Shown piece by piece: positions 1 through 9,318 of a stretch of 64,000 bases of DNA. This DNA is from Nostoc sp. ATCC 53789 (GTDB taxonomy: Bacteria > Cyanobacteriota > Cyanobacteriia > Cyanobacteriales > Nostocaceae): positions 6,228,501 to 6,292,500 of the forward strand of contig NZ_CP046703.1 of NCBI RefSeq assembly GCF_009873495.1. The letters are read 5' to 3'. The number at the start of each line of letters is the position of its first letter. Position 1 is the stretch's first letter. Below the pieces are notes generated by a model. The model was not told the DNA's origin. It saw only the letters and a list, made by a program, of their open reading frames with translations, and did no database searches. Made by a program: the position numbers and the translations under genes.

Positions 1-1079
1 CCTGGATATTTGCGAGTGATAGTTTGATCGACTTGGCGAAATGCTTCAAAGATACGTTTAAAATCTCTGGATGCTATACCAATACCTGTATCCCGAACAA
101 TAATTACTACTTGATTTGTAGGTAGTTCCTTAACCTCAACCAAAATCTCACCAGACTCTGTGAACTTAATCGCATTGGAGAGTAGGTTAGTTAAAATTTG
201 TCTGATCCGAATAGGATCGTTAAATATAAAAGGATTTTGCAAATCTGTTTGCAGTAACAATGACAGCTTTTTAGCATCAGCGAGTGAACGCATTTCACCT
301 ACAGCGAGATTTATGACCTTTGATACATCAAATATTTCCGCCTTTAAGTCTAATCGTCCTATCTCCAGCTTCGAAAAGTCAAGAACTTCATTGAGTAGCA
401 TCAGTAAATGCTTCCCATTATTTAAGATGCGCTCGATCATATCTGCTTGCTGGTTAGTTAGTTGACCGAACTTAGGACGCAGCAGTATTTGCGAAAAACC
501 AATAATCGCATTCATCGGCGTTCTGAGTTCGTGAGACATAGTGGCCAAAAAATGTGATTTTAACCGTGATGCCTCCAACAGCTTAAAGTTTTGTATTTTA
601 ATCTGTTCTTGTTGTCTCTCCAATTCTTGGTTCTTACGAATGAGTTTTTCATTACTTTCTCTAAGCTGCTCTTTTGCCAAAGCTGCCTGCATTTCAGCCC
701 GATAAATCCGAATCGCACTCCGCAAAACCTGTGCCAAGTTTTCTGATGATATCCTAGACTTAGAGAGATAGTCTGTAGCACCAGCTTTAATTAATTGAAC
801 AGACATTTGTTCATCTTTTTGACCAGTCAAGACTACTATAGGAACTTGAATTTCCGAAAAACGTAGCCGTTGAATCAAGGTTAGTCCATCCTGGTTTGGT
901 AAATCATAGTCGAGGAAAACACAATCATAAGCAGTAATGCTTAAGGCAGAAAACGCATCATTGCCATTGCCGACTTCAGACAGTTCCATCTGAATACCTG
1001 CCATCGTCAGGCCCTGACAGACTACCATCCTGTCTACTTCGTCATCGTCTACAACCAAAATTTTCAGCGTCTCTTCCAT
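1..1079 (-). CDS. Hybrid two-component protein, REC-HisKA-HATPase (3' end outside window)
   Basis: The frame is open from an ATG at 1079 to the left edge, about 359 codons, so the C-terminus is missing. Order read from the translation: a receiver (acidic D11-D13, phospho-acceptor D57 in FLDYDLP, T85, K107), a coiled-coil linker at about 130-175, HisKA with H183 in MSHELRTP, then the start of HATPase_c with N302 (N box, LLSNAIKF) and D330 (DTGIGI). The glycine-rich G2 box should lie beyond the edge. A receiver placed ahead of the kinase is common in cyanobacteria: the protein takes a phosphoryl group and may then autophosphorylate. It is cytoplasmic with no membrane segment. The relics just upstream show that related genes have decayed here. 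The partner is unknown. Confidence 0.93.
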   Translation of the reverse strand, partial: MEETLKILVVDDDEVDRMVVCQGLTMAGIQMELSEVGNGNDAFSALSITAYDCVFLDYDLPNQDGLTLIQRLRFSEIQVPIVVLTGQKDEQMSVQLIKAGATDYLSKSRISSENLAQVLRSAIRIYRAEMQAALAKEQLRESNEKLIRKNQELERQQEQIKIQNFKLLEASRLKSHFLATMSHELRTPMNAIIGFSQILLRPKFGQLTNQQADMIERILNNGKHLLMLLNEVLDFSKLEIGRLDLKAEIFDVSKVINLAVGEMRSLADAKKLSLLLQTDLQNPFIFNDPIRIRQILTNLLSNAIKFTESGEILVEVKELPTNQVVIIVRDTGIGIASRDFKRIFEAFRQVDQTITRKYP

Positions 1080-1203
1080 CGTTTTTAATTTTTGCCGCCA
1101 AACATAGGTTGATGTATAACATTTCTCTTTTGAGATTATCCAATTAAAAAAAAATATAAGATTTTCGGAGATTTAAAATCTGTAACTTGATTAACTAAGG
1201 CGT

Positions 1204-1389
1204 TTAGCACAATATCCAATACTTGTTTTGCGTTGCCATCATCTTGACATTAGGCAAGATGAAAGGCTTGAGGATATGTCTGGCTAGATTTAAGTCATCA
1301 GCTTTCACTCGGTGTTGATCTTGATTTGAGGTTGTCATTACAATTACAGGAGTTGCTTTTAAAGCTAATTGTTGGGTTAAATTTAGTCT
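1204..1389 (-). pseudogene. Receiver-domain relic
   Basis: Reading the minus strand gives a peptide that contains LKATPVIVMTT, then QHRVKADDLN, then HILKPF. That is the second half of a response-regulator receiver: the Thr/Ser-bearing strand, helix 4, and the conserved K-P. There is no start codon and the aspartate half is absent, so it is a decayed fragment. It lies downstream, on the same strand, of the kinase relic at 1649-1790. The two may come from one hybrid kinase or kinase-regulator pair. Confidence 0.6.
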
Positions 1390-1648
1390 GTTGTATTTTT
1401 AATCTGTTTAGTTTGCCAGACTATTGAAATTAAACTCCTAGCAAACGACCAATGGCTTTCAAAAAACTAGCAATTAACAAATCGAAAACTATTGCTCTAG
1501 GCACAACAGACAGAACTGATATAAAGTAAAATAAAATACTTTACTAAGCTTAAACCAATTGTAAATGAGTGAGCAAGCGACCGTCGTCAGCCATTGGTGA
1601 GAGTTGCATACCATTATCGTGTACCATAAGCTTGAGCAGTTTTAACCA

Positions 1649-1790
1649 TTAGATTTGGTTAGACCAGGTAAATAAGAAAGTGCTTCCTATACCTATTTGT
1701 GAATCACAAGTAATCCTACCTCCTGCAATTTCAACAATTTTCTTAACGATCGCAAACTTTCACAGTTTGGAAAATTCCCAAAACCTCCTC
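1649..1790 (-). pseudogene. Histidine-kinase ATPase-domain relic with frameshift
   Basis: The minus strand carries the typical end of a HATPase_c domain, AIVKKIVEIAGG followed by SQIGIGSTFLF and a stop at 1649-1651. The residues that should precede it (GIFQTVK, as in the F-box of such kinases) are in another frame at about 1765-1790. The G2-box glycines between the two parts are missing. I read this as a frameshift plus a small deletion in a dead kinase gene. An open frame of 128 codons (1743-2129) covers the area but shows no recognisable fold further upstream. Confidence 0.6.
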
Positions 1791-2449
1791 GCAAACTTTA
1801 GGAAGAATACCAAGTCTTTCTAAGCCTTTTGGCATTAAAAAGATTACTTGCCCACTTTGACTGCCGAAGGGTTTAACTTTTGAGCCATAAGTCGCCCACC
1901 ATCTGGATGCACGAGTAATTACCCCATGCAGTTGTAGTTGAATTCCTTTTGAGATTGTCCACCATTGAGCCTGACTTTTCACGTGATAGGGAAAACAAGA
2001 GGCGAAACCTAAACCCCAAGTCCTCAAACCTTGTAGGGTTGGGGGAGAATTTAAAACCTCTTTCCTATAAGGAAAAAAGAATGGAAGTGAGGTTTTCCAG
2101 ATCCTGTTAAAAGTCAGAACTTCGTCCATTTTTATAAGCTTTGTTCAAAGCTTTGTACAAGATAATAGGAAATAACTAATGGAAGATGGCAACTAAAAGC
2201 TGAATTCTGAGCAAAAGAGAGCAATTTGGCATTCATCTCAATATTTCATACTTTTTGTGCAAGTATCTATATATCTCCAGCTAGATATGTCCTCTATCTA
2301 AATATAAAAAAAGAGAAAATTTATTATTTCTAGCGATGGATGCAGACTGGTTAAAATATCATCTATCTTTGGTTTGGGGAAATAAGAGAAAGCGCTAAAC
2401 GAAAGGTAATACTTTGAAAGATGCAAACAGCGTAAGAGCGGGTATAGCG
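1791..2449. other. Intergenic stretch, no gene recognised
   Basis: Between the kinase relic and the NarL-type regulator I recognise no gene. A minus-strand open frame covers 1743-2129 but is rich in W, P and Q and resembles no family I know. It contains a stretch with CCTGACTTTTCACG that recurs near 30124, which suggests dispersed repeat sequence. The A+T-rich part from 2130 to 2413 probably holds the promoter of the regulator. Confidence 0.4.
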
Positions 2450-3172
2450 ATGAATGAAATTAGCATTATTTTAATTGAAGATCATGACTTAACACGAATG
2501 GGGCTAAGAGCGGCATTACAGTCTCACAGCGCCTTGAAAGTAATAGGCGAAGCAGCAAATGCGACTCAAGGACTAAAACTTTTGGAAACGGCAAAGCCAG
2601 ATGTAGCTGTTGTAGACATCGGTTTACCTGACATGGATGGCATTGAACTCACCCGTAAATTCAAACGCCATCAAGCTGAAACTGGTCAGACAACAACGAA
2701 AATTCTGATCCTAACAATGGATCACACTGAAGATGCTGTACTTGCAGCTTTTGCAGCAGGTGCTGATTCTTATTACATGAAAGAAACAAGCATCAGTAAA
2801 TTAACTGAGGCGATTCAAGCAACTCACGGCGGTAACTCTTGGATTGATCCGGCAATTGCCAATGTGGTATTGCGGAAAATGCGCCAAGGCATTCCTGGAG
2901 AAAGCCAAAATTCTGATAAGCCGAAGACTGTAAAAATTGAGGCGCTAGCGTCAGAATACGAGCAAGTTTTAGAAACATATCCCCTGACTCAACGGGAATT
3001 GGAAATCTTAGAATTGATTGTAGCTGGGTGTAGCAATGGGCAAATTGCCGAGAAACTCTATATTACAGTTGGTACTGTAAAGACTCATGTTCGTAATATT
3101 CTAAATAAATTATGTGCTGATGATCGTACCCAAGCTGCCGTCAGGGCCTTACGTTCTGGGTTAGTAGCATAA
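2450..3172 (+). CDS. NarL/FixJ-type response regulator
   Basis: A 240-residue DNA-binding response regulator. The receiver shows E10/D11, phospho-acceptor D56 in VVDIGLP, T89 and K111. A linker of about 50 residues leads to a LuxR-type helix-turn-helix at about 180-235 (LTQRELEILELI, then TVGTVKTHVRNI). It would bind promoters as a dimer after phosphorylation. I chose the ATG at 2450 because it begins two residues before the first receiver strand. A TTG at 2414 with GAAAGG upstream would add twelve residues and is possible. No kinase is adjacent in the same operon; the kinase at the left edge is on the other strand and ends elsewhere, so the partner cannot be named. Confidence 0.93.
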   Translation: MNEISIILIEDHDLTRMGLRAALQSHSALKVIGEAANATQGLKLLETAKPDVAVVDIGLPDMDGIELTRKFKRHQAETGQTTTKILILTMDHTEDAVLAAFAAGADSYYMKETSISKLTEAIQATHGGNSWIDPAIANVVLRKMRQGIPGESQNSDKPKTVKIEALASEYEQVLETYPLTQRELEILELIVAGCSNGQIAEKLYITVGTVKTHVRNILNKLCADDRTQAAVRALRSGLVA

Positions 3173-3229
3173 GGAACTGGAAACGAGGGAGATCAGGGAG
3201 ATGAATTAATAACCAATGCCCAATTCCCA

Positions 3230-4594
3230 TCAACTCAATCGTTCCTGTAAACATTCTGCAATGCGTAGTGCGGCCCCTGGTTTGCCCATACGCCGCAGTC
3301 CATTTTCGGCAATAATTTGCAAAATATCAGGATCTTTGAATAGAGACTGGACGATCTCGGCCACTTTAGCTGGTTGCTCAATTAAAATCAAAGATGAGCC
3401 TAAAAGACGACTTTGAGCTTCAGCAAAGGCAGGGTTATATTGGGGACCATTGCCGGGAATAGCGATCGCAGGTTTCCCTAAACCGATAAACTGTTCTGTG
3501 GCTGTACCTGCCATTGCGATCGCAAAATCTCCCAAATGCAAGCAGTCATTATAGGATTGTTGAGTCAGCAAAAGATAAGCATTTCTTTGTTTGAATGTCA
3601 ATACATTTGGATCAGGAAGTTGGATAGGACATACTGATTCCGCCCGCCAGCCTTGGGATTGCACGCTTTGGGATAAAATATTAGAGTCTAAACCAGGTGC
3701 GATCGCACCTAAAAATATCACTGTGCCAGAAGTGTAAAACACCGAATCTCGCTCCTGAAAACTTGCCATCAGCGCAGATACAGCAATCATAATTTTTTCC
3801 CAGTTGGTGTATGCCTCTGGCGGACGGGAACCAGGAAGAAGAGTCACCATTAAAGGTCTAACCGTTTCTTGCTGGTGACTATCCCGACTATAAAATTGTT
3901 GGCGTGAAAAGGTCGGTTGCAGACCATCCATCATCGGATTACCCAAATTAAAAGCGGGAATTGGCCATTGTTTTAATGTTTCCGTCGTCAGCACATCTCT
4001 AGGAAACACTGCCTTACAACGGCGACGACTCATTAACCAACGTTCCCAAGGATGGTAGACTGAACCAGAAAAGTTTTCCCAACGCGCGTCTTTGGATTTC
4101 CGTGGTAATAATCCAGCTTCATCGCGCACATAATATTCAGATTTCGCCGTACCCACAAAGGCATAATTAGCGCCACTAAAAGTTGCAAACAACAGGGGGA
4201 CAATATCTCCCACAGCTAAAATCGCTCTTTTATTACCTAATTTTTTTTGAGAACTCACCCATCGGCGGACAGCTTTAATCTGGCTGAGGGTAAGTTGCAA
4301 TAAACCACCGCGTACATCCCGCGCCAACTGGCGGCCATCCATATAAATAAAGCCACCAGAAGGCATAGTGCGGACTGAACCGATAAGAGGGATATCCAAC
4401 TGTTGGTAAGCATTTCCTTCACCCACCAGAGGTAAAGCAAATATCTCTGGTGGGTTTGATTGTTGTTGGAGTTCTTGCAAAATCCGAACTGCAATCACAT
4501 CTTCCCCATGACCATTACTTAATACAAGTAATCGTAAAGGAGAAGTTGCAGGTTGGGAGTTAGAAGCTACAGATAAGCGGGATGAATTACTCAT
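3230..4594 (-). CDS. Lipid-A-disaccharide synthase-related glycosyltransferase
   Basis: About 454 residues. It opens with LRLLVLSNGHGED, the signature of the cyanobacterial and plant LpxB-related family (TIGR03492 type), and carries the later block AMAGTATEQFIGLGKPAI, the donor-binding region of GT-B glycosyltransferases. True LpxB joins two acylated glucosamines in lipid A synthesis. This family is distinct from the canonical enzyme and its product is not established. I chose the ATG at 4594. A TTG at 4714 would add 40 residues that look unlike the family start. The gene converges with the response regulator, with 57 bases between the stops. Confidence 0.88.
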   Translation of the reverse strand: MSNSSRLSVASNSQPATSPLRLLVLSNGHGEDVIAVRILQELQQQSNPPEIFALPLVGEGNAYQQLDIPLIGSVRTMPSGGFIYMDGRQLARDVRGGLLQLTLSQIKAVRRWVSSQKKLGNKRAILAVGDIVPLLFATFSGANYAFVGTAKSEYYVRDEAGLLPRKSKDARWENFSGSVYHPWERWLMSRRRCKAVFPRDVLTTETLKQWPIPAFNLGNPMMDGLQPTFSRQQFYSRDSHQQETVRPLMVTLLPGSRPPEAYTNWEKIMIAVSALMASFQERDSVFYTSGTVIFLGAIAPGLDSNILSQSVQSQGWRAESVCPIQLPDPNVLTFKQRNAYLLLTQQSYNDCLHLGDFAIAMAGTATEQFIGLGKPAIAIPGNGPQYNPAFAEAQSRLLGSSLILIEQPAKVAEIVQSLFKDPDILQIIAENGLRRMGKPGAALRIAECLQERLS

Positions 4595-4928
4595 AAGAAA
4601 CAAAATATCAAAATTAACTGTCGTTTGGGTAAGAGGTGTAAATAGGGGAAATCGGCAAATGAGCTGGAAGTTAGTATTATCGCTATTTCTTTGCTTTCCT
4701 ACAACTAATGCCAAATTCTCAAAGGATGTGTTGTTTAAAATTATTGAAAAAGCTTTTTAATCAAGTCTTTTAATCTAATTTTTGTCGCAGTATTCGCCAA
4801 AAATCACGACGAGCAGCTATGAATGATCGCTATATGCTTTCTGTGTTGGCTGCGGCTCTCTCAAACTCACTACCTCTGCCATAATCCCCCTGTCAATAGG
4901 GTTTGAGACGCGCTAACCCTGGGTTCTG

Positions 4929-5285
4929 ATGAACCATGAAATTGCTAATGAAAGTTTGACTGAAAACGAGAACAGTATAGAGCCGAAGTTACCGCGATCG
5001 CCAAAAAAGAAAAAGATTACTTGGGTAATTTTGGGCGTGCTGTTGCTGACTGGGTTGGTTTTTTTTGGTATCCATACAAGTGCAGCCAAGTTAGACAAAA
5101 CTGAAAAATCTGGACGTAATAAACAGCAAGTGACACCTGTAACTGTGGCAATGGTGACACAAAAAACGGTTCCAGTGCAATTGCAGGCGATCGGTAATAC
5201 GGTCGATAACACCACAGGGACATCTGTGTCTGAAATCTCAGCACTGAAGGGTACGACTCTCATCACCAAAGACTTACTTTACTGA
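4929..5285 (+). pseudogene. Truncated RND/HlyD-type membrane-fusion protein
   Basis: An N-terminal anchor (KKKKITWVILGVLLLTGLVF, about residues 27-46) is followed by VTPVTVAMVTQKTVPVQLQA, the start of the periplasmic adaptor in AcrA/MdtA-type efflux systems. After the next glycine, where family members continue into the first barrel strand and lipoyl hairpin, this sequence turns into about 35 unrelated residues and stops. A functional adaptor has about 400 residues or more, so this is a 5' fragment. No RND pump gene is nearby. It may still be transcribed, since the frame and start are intact. Confidence 0.75.
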
Positions 5286-5328
5286 TTTAAAGTTAGAGTT
5301 CCCATTCAGGGCATTATTTATAACATCA

Positions 5329-7806
5329 TTAATTTTTAGGAACAGCAGCACAGGTTAATGGTTGTTGCACCTGAGTAGGAGATTTATCTGCAATTAACTC
5401 AATTTTTCCTTGTGTGTTACGTCGCCAACCTGTAGCCTGGACAAGAACTACCTCTTTTGTGGGTATTTGAGCTATCACTTCGCCTGTTTTGCGGTATGCA
5501 GTCAGATTGCGGATATCAGACCAAGTGTGATCGCTCGTTACCTGCTGAAGGGGATTTTGCGGCACACCACCTCGTCCCGTTGCCACAAAGCGGCTGCCTT
5601 CACTATCCGCGCAGCCTGTAGCAATTTGCTGAGATGGATCGGTGACATTTGCAGGCAATTCGACTAAACCAGAATTTGGATCGATACCGATAGTATTAAC
5701 TTGAACCGTGCCACTTACCCCAAATTGGGAACTGGCAGTAATATCACTATCAGGAGTGAGTTGGTTGCCAAACTTCAGCCCAAAGATGCCTTGAGTGGTG
5801 ACTTGAATATTACCACCTCTGCCTCGGACTGCATTGGCAATAATGTCGCTGTTTTTGAAGCCGACGATGATGGGTGCATTGATGTTTATATTACCTCCAT
5901 TCCCTGAACCGCCAGCTGTTGAGGTTATCTGGCTATTGTCTTGCAGAAGCAACAGGTTTTTGGTGGACAATTTAATATTGCCACCATTACCGGATTCTGT
6001 TTGTGCTTGAATAAACCCTTGATTCTTTAATTGGATGCTGGCTGCACTAATATTAATATTGCCACCATTTCCACTACCTTGACTGGTGACACTGACTGTC
6101 CCGCCATCCATCAGCGTTAAGTTCGGTGTGGTAATGCTCACAGTGCCGGCATTCGCTGTTAATATATTTGGTAGACCAAATCGTTTCCGCAATAAAGGAT
6201 CGGGTCGGATGGTAGAGGCGTTAATGCTGCTATTAGTTGCCCGACCTTGACCACTGATGATGATCGCTTCAGTAGCATTGATCCTCAAATCTCCTCCATT
6301 CCCTGCAAAAAATGCGGTAGTGGCAACTGCTCCTCCATCCAAAATTTGCAATTTCGCAGTATCTAGGGTCAAGGTTTTGGCACTTCCGGTTGCAAATGTA
6401 GTTGAGCTAATGTTGCTGTAAAGTCCAGAGGGACTTTCTCCCATCACGGTAGTGTTGGTGTTACGAATCGTCACTTTCCCGCTAAAACCACTGCCAAAGG
6501 TAGCCGAAGATAGTGAGGCACCGCTTGATACTAGTAGACTATTACCATTGACGAAAACATCACCAGCATTCCCAGTGCCTAGTGTAGTAGTGTTTACCGT
6601 GGTGACATCAGCAGGATTATTGGGTGAAAAGCCAGACAGTTCAATGGTGGTTGCATCAATGTAAATATTGCCACTGGGAGCTGCTCCAAGAGTTGTGCTA
6701 TTCAAACCCGCTCCCGATTTGATAGTGAAGTTGGGAGTAAGAACGCTGATATTCCCACTAGCTCCCATACCCAAAGCATCACTACGCACTCCGCTCCGAA
6801 TTGTGCCATCAGCTGTTTTAGCAATCATATTAATTGACTCTGTAGCCTGAAGACGAATGTCACCACCGGGGAGATTGCCAAAATTTTGCGCCAGTACCAG
6901 AGAGCCATCGGTGAATTGAATTTGCCTACCCTGAATTTGAACCGAACCTGCATTCACGCCGCTGATATCTAATAGCGATCGCTGTGCCAGTTGAATATCG
7001 CCAAAGCTTTGTACATTCCCATATCCCAGTGTATAGCCCTGTGCGGTTGGTATCAGCTTTACCAATGCTGTACCGATTACACTACCCAATTCAACTCGTC
7101 CTCTTTCAGCGATTAAGTTTGCCCCATTTAGATGTATGTCGCCACCCACTAAAGCTAGGGTGTTTCCCGGCTCTACCCGCAGTTTTGTAGAACTGGGAGT
7201 CTGAATCGGGGGAACCAGAGCCAGTCCACTGACATTCCTCAAGGTATGTCCTGTACCTTGAACAGTGATTGATGCGGGATTGTTACCCAGTTGCAACCCA
7301 ATGGGAACATTGATACTCAACAACGGGGCAGATTCAGAATTAATTACACTAAACTCAGCACCATCGGCAAATTTAATACTGTTGGCAGTGCTGCCAATAA
7401 ATGAACCCCCAATGTTTAGTTGGGCATTGGCTCTAAAGATTATCCCACTAGGGTTGATCAAGAACAGACTGACGGGATTGTTGCCGTTAATCTTCTGAAT
7501 CAAGCCATCAATACTAGAGATATTACCGCCAGTAACACGGCTGAAGATGGTAGAAATGTTGGGCGTGTTTACTAAATCAAAAGTAGCCGAACCGCCAGTG
7601 GGAACCGAAAACTGCTGGAAACTGTGAAATAAGTTACTGTTGGCGGCACTACCATTAGTAATGGTGAAGTTATTACCGCTTTGGGAGACAGTAGTATTGA
7701 GGGTGCCATCGGGAGTTAGCTGGGCACTCACAGAGGTACACCAAAGGAGCATCCCACCTGTCAGCATTAAATTAATCAAATCCCAGCAAACAAAAGGTGC
7801 TTTCAT
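5329..7806 (-). CDS. Filamentous haemagglutinin-type TpsA-like secreted protein
   Basis: 825 residues. A signal peptide with a hydrophobic core at about 10-27 ends at SVSA. It is followed by the two-partner-secretion (haemagglutination-activity) domain at about 30-150, which includes NPSGIIFRANAQLNIGG. The rest is repetitive and rich in G, N, T and S (GNGGNINI, SGNGGNIKLS), as expected of a right-handed beta-helix. The last 120 residues contain TGCADSEGSRF, common at the end of cyanobacterial members. Such proteins pass the outer membrane through a TpsB/BamA-like partner, and none is encoded in this window. It lies 35 bases after the coiled-coil gene at 7842-9086 and may share its transcript. 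Likely role: surface adhesion, inferred from the family. Confidence 0.9.
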   Translation of the reverse strand: MKAPFVCWDLINLMLTGGMLLWCTSVSAQLTPDGTLNTTVSQSGNNFTITNGSAANSNLFHSFQQFSVPTGGSATFDLVNTPNISTIFSRVTGGNISSIDGLIQKINGNNPVSLFLINPSGIIFRANAQLNIGGSFIGSTANSIKFADGAEFSVINSESAPLLSINVPIGLQLGNNPASITVQGTGHTLRNVSGLALVPPIQTPSSTKLRVEPGNTLALVGGDIHLNGANLIAERGRVELGSVIGTALVKLIPTAQGYTLGYGNVQSFGDIQLAQRSLLDISGVNAGSVQIQGRQIQFTDGSLVLAQNFGNLPGGDIRLQATESINMIAKTADGTIRSGVRSDALGMGASGNISVLTPNFTIKSGAGLNSTTLGAAPSGNIYIDATTIELSGFSPNNPADVTTVNTTTLGTGNAGDVFVNGNSLLVSSGASLSSATFGSGFSGKVTIRNTNTTVMGESPSGLYSNISSTTFATGSAKTLTLDTAKLQILDGGAVATTAFFAGNGGDLRINATEAIIISGQGRATNSSINASTIRPDPLLRKRFGLPNILTANAGTVSITTPNLTLMDGGTVSVTSQGSGNGGNINISAASIQLKNQGFIQAQTESGNGGNIKLSTKNLLLLQDNSQITSTAGGSGNGGNININAPIIVGFKNSDIIANAVRGRGGNIQVTTQGIFGLKFGNQLTPDSDITASSQFGVSGTVQVNTIGIDPNSGLVELPANVTDPSQQIATGCADSEGSRFVATGRGGVPQNPLQQVTSDHTWSDIRNLTAYRKTGEVIAQIPTKEVVLVQATGWRRNTQGKIELIADKSPTQVQQPLTCAAVPKN

Positions 7807-7841
7807 CGCTCACTTTCTATTAATAATATATATAGGGTTCC

Positions 7842-9086
7842 CTAAACAGTATTGTGTTTGAACACCATCAACAGTTTTAAGTGATCCCATGCAACGATTA
7901 CCTCATCTCCCAAATCCTGAATCACTTCTCCTCTGGCAACATACAAAGTGCGGTAAGGGTCAGCATGAGAAACAATAGAACCAAGCCCGATTATGGGAGG
8001 TTCAGTAGATGCCGTTTGAAGTACGGTAATTAAATCAGTCTCCTGGATGGTCAATTCCACCAAATAATCTTGTTTAATCACCTCATACTCTTGCGCCACT
8101 GCCCAAAAGTCTTGCCACGTACATCCAGGTTTTGCAAGTACTTGCCGAATGTCGCTAACTGCCTGGGGCAGCATTTCTAATTGCTCGGCTCGATATGCGA
8201 TCGCCGAAGGCGGGTCTTCGACCATCGCAGTTGGTGTCGGGTCACTACCTAAAATTAGGGCTGCTGCCTCCAATGCCTGAGTATTGTTCATGGCACTGGC
8301 TAAGTTTTTCAAAGCCATGCCCATGAGCCGCAGACATGCTTGGGCATTTTCCTTTGGTGGTTCCTGGGCTAGCGATGGCGTAGGGGATCGCAAATCAATA
8401 GTTTTCTCCAAGGCAAGCTTGACTTGCTTGTTCAACGCTTTAGTCGCTTGCTGGGTCATGGTATTCACCCACTGTTGAACCGGATGCTGTTGTACAGCAC
8501 GTTCTAATTCCTGAATGCGCTGCTGGAGTTGTTGGTTTTCAATCTCCAGTTTTCGTAATCCCTCCATTTCATCCAAACGCTGCTGTAACTGAATATTTTG
8601 CTCTTTCTGCTGCTTGTACAGGTTTTGCAGAGACTGGATTTGCTCACTTACTTGTTCTTCGGCTCTGGTTGTGGCTTCTGACTGTAATCCAATCCTCAAT
8701 TCCTGCTGTAAGCGCTCTAACTCCTGCTGGTGTTGTTCCTTAAGTCCTGCGATCGCTTCGGTATATTCTGGTGGATAGTTCCGCTCTCTGGGGAATGGAA
8801 CACTGGGGGCATCTAGATCCCCATTGTTAATCAGCAGCCTCTCACCATCAGCAAAGGTAACAATCTGTTGCCAGCGATTTGGTGCATCTGCTTCAATCAC
8901 TCCCGAATCCCCATAACGAGGGTGCGATTGTGATGAGACAGTAACAGAATTACACAGTTGCGTTTTAGGGTTTTCGCTTTTTGCGGCGCGTTTAGTTGTT
9001 GGTGCAACCTGTTGTACTGCTTTGGCAAAATCGGCGGCAGTAGGGAAGGGTTTTTCTTTGGCTGCGATGCCTACACGCCATCGCAA
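7842..9086 (-). CDS. Coiled-coil protein of unknown function, probably 5'-truncated
   Basis: 414 residues from a TTG at 9086, with no family I can name. The middle (about 105-205) is a long coiled coil rich in Q, E and L (QQELERLQQEL, LQQRLDEMEGL). The C-terminal 70 residues look like a small beta domain (LYVARGEVIQDLGDEVIVAW). The frame upstream of 9086 encodes a plausible continuation (TLPESLKDKITKPSQTRSL, then TPDKLEQAVA) but in another phase. The join lies at a repeat-like GCGATGGCGTGTAGGC sequence. I therefore think the annotated start is artificial and the gene lost its true N-terminus. The upstream part resembles partition or plasmid-associated proteins only vaguely. Confidence 0.6.
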   Translation of the reverse strand: MRWRVGIAAKEKPFPTAADFAKAVQQVAPTTKRAAKSENPKTQLCNSVTVSSQSHPRYGDSGVIEADAPNRWQQIVTFADGERLLINNGDLDAPSVPFPRERNYPPEYTEAIAGLKEQHQQELERLQQELRIGLQSEATTRAEEQVSEQIQSLQNLYKQQKEQNIQLQQRLDEMEGLRKLEIENQQLQQRIQELERAVQQHPVQQWVNTMTQQATKALNKQVKLALEKTIDLRSPTPSLAQEPPKENAQACLRLMGMALKNLASAMNNTQALEAAALILGSDPTPTAMVEDPPSAIAYRAEQLEMLPQAVSDIRQVLAKPGCTWQDFWAVAQEYEVIKQDYLVELTIQETDLITVLQTASTEPPIIGLGSIVSHADPYRTLYVARGEVIQDLGDEVIVAWDHLKLLMVFKHNTV

Positions 9087-9195
9087 CAGCTTGCTCTAAC
9101 TTATCGGGAGTTTTAACCAGTCGGAGTAGCGAACGAGTCTGAGAAGGTTTAGTAATCTTGTCTTTGAGTGACTCTGGTAGGGTATCAAAGAAAGG
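9075..9195 (-). pseudogene. Out-of-frame 5' remnant of the coiled-coil gene
   Basis: The minus strand encodes PFFDTLPESLKDK, then TKPSQTRSLLRLVKTP, then DKLEQAVAMAC, after which the phase is wrong for the coiled-coil protein that continues in the next frame. The composition is protein-like. The remnant ends abruptly near 9190, where a plus-strand helix-turn-helix relic begins, which marks a rearrangement point. Confidence 0.5.
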
Positions 9196-9318
9196 CTTTC
9201 TACAAAAGAGATTGCAGACTTATTAAACATCAGTCCTAAAACAGCCAAAGTACACCGATTGCAACTGATGAAACGACTGAATATTTATGATGTTTTACGC
9301 TATGCAGCACTTGGGTAG
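9190..9318 (+). pseudogene. C-terminal LuxR-type HTH relic of a response regulator
   Basis: The plus strand encodes RLSTKEIADLLNISPKTAKV, then HRLQLMKRLN, and ends ...RYAALG with a stop at 9316. This is the complete DNA-binding half of a FixJ/NarL-type regulator including the recognition helix. No start codon or receiver precedes it; the sequence upstream belongs to the minus-strand remnant. It is a fragment left by a rearrangement and is unlikely to be expressed as a regulator. Confidence 0.75.

Noticed and set aside
160..465. Plus-strand open frame of 101 codons
   Set aside because: It is the antisense shadow of the histidine kinase at 1-1079, which has all kinase motifs on the minus strand.
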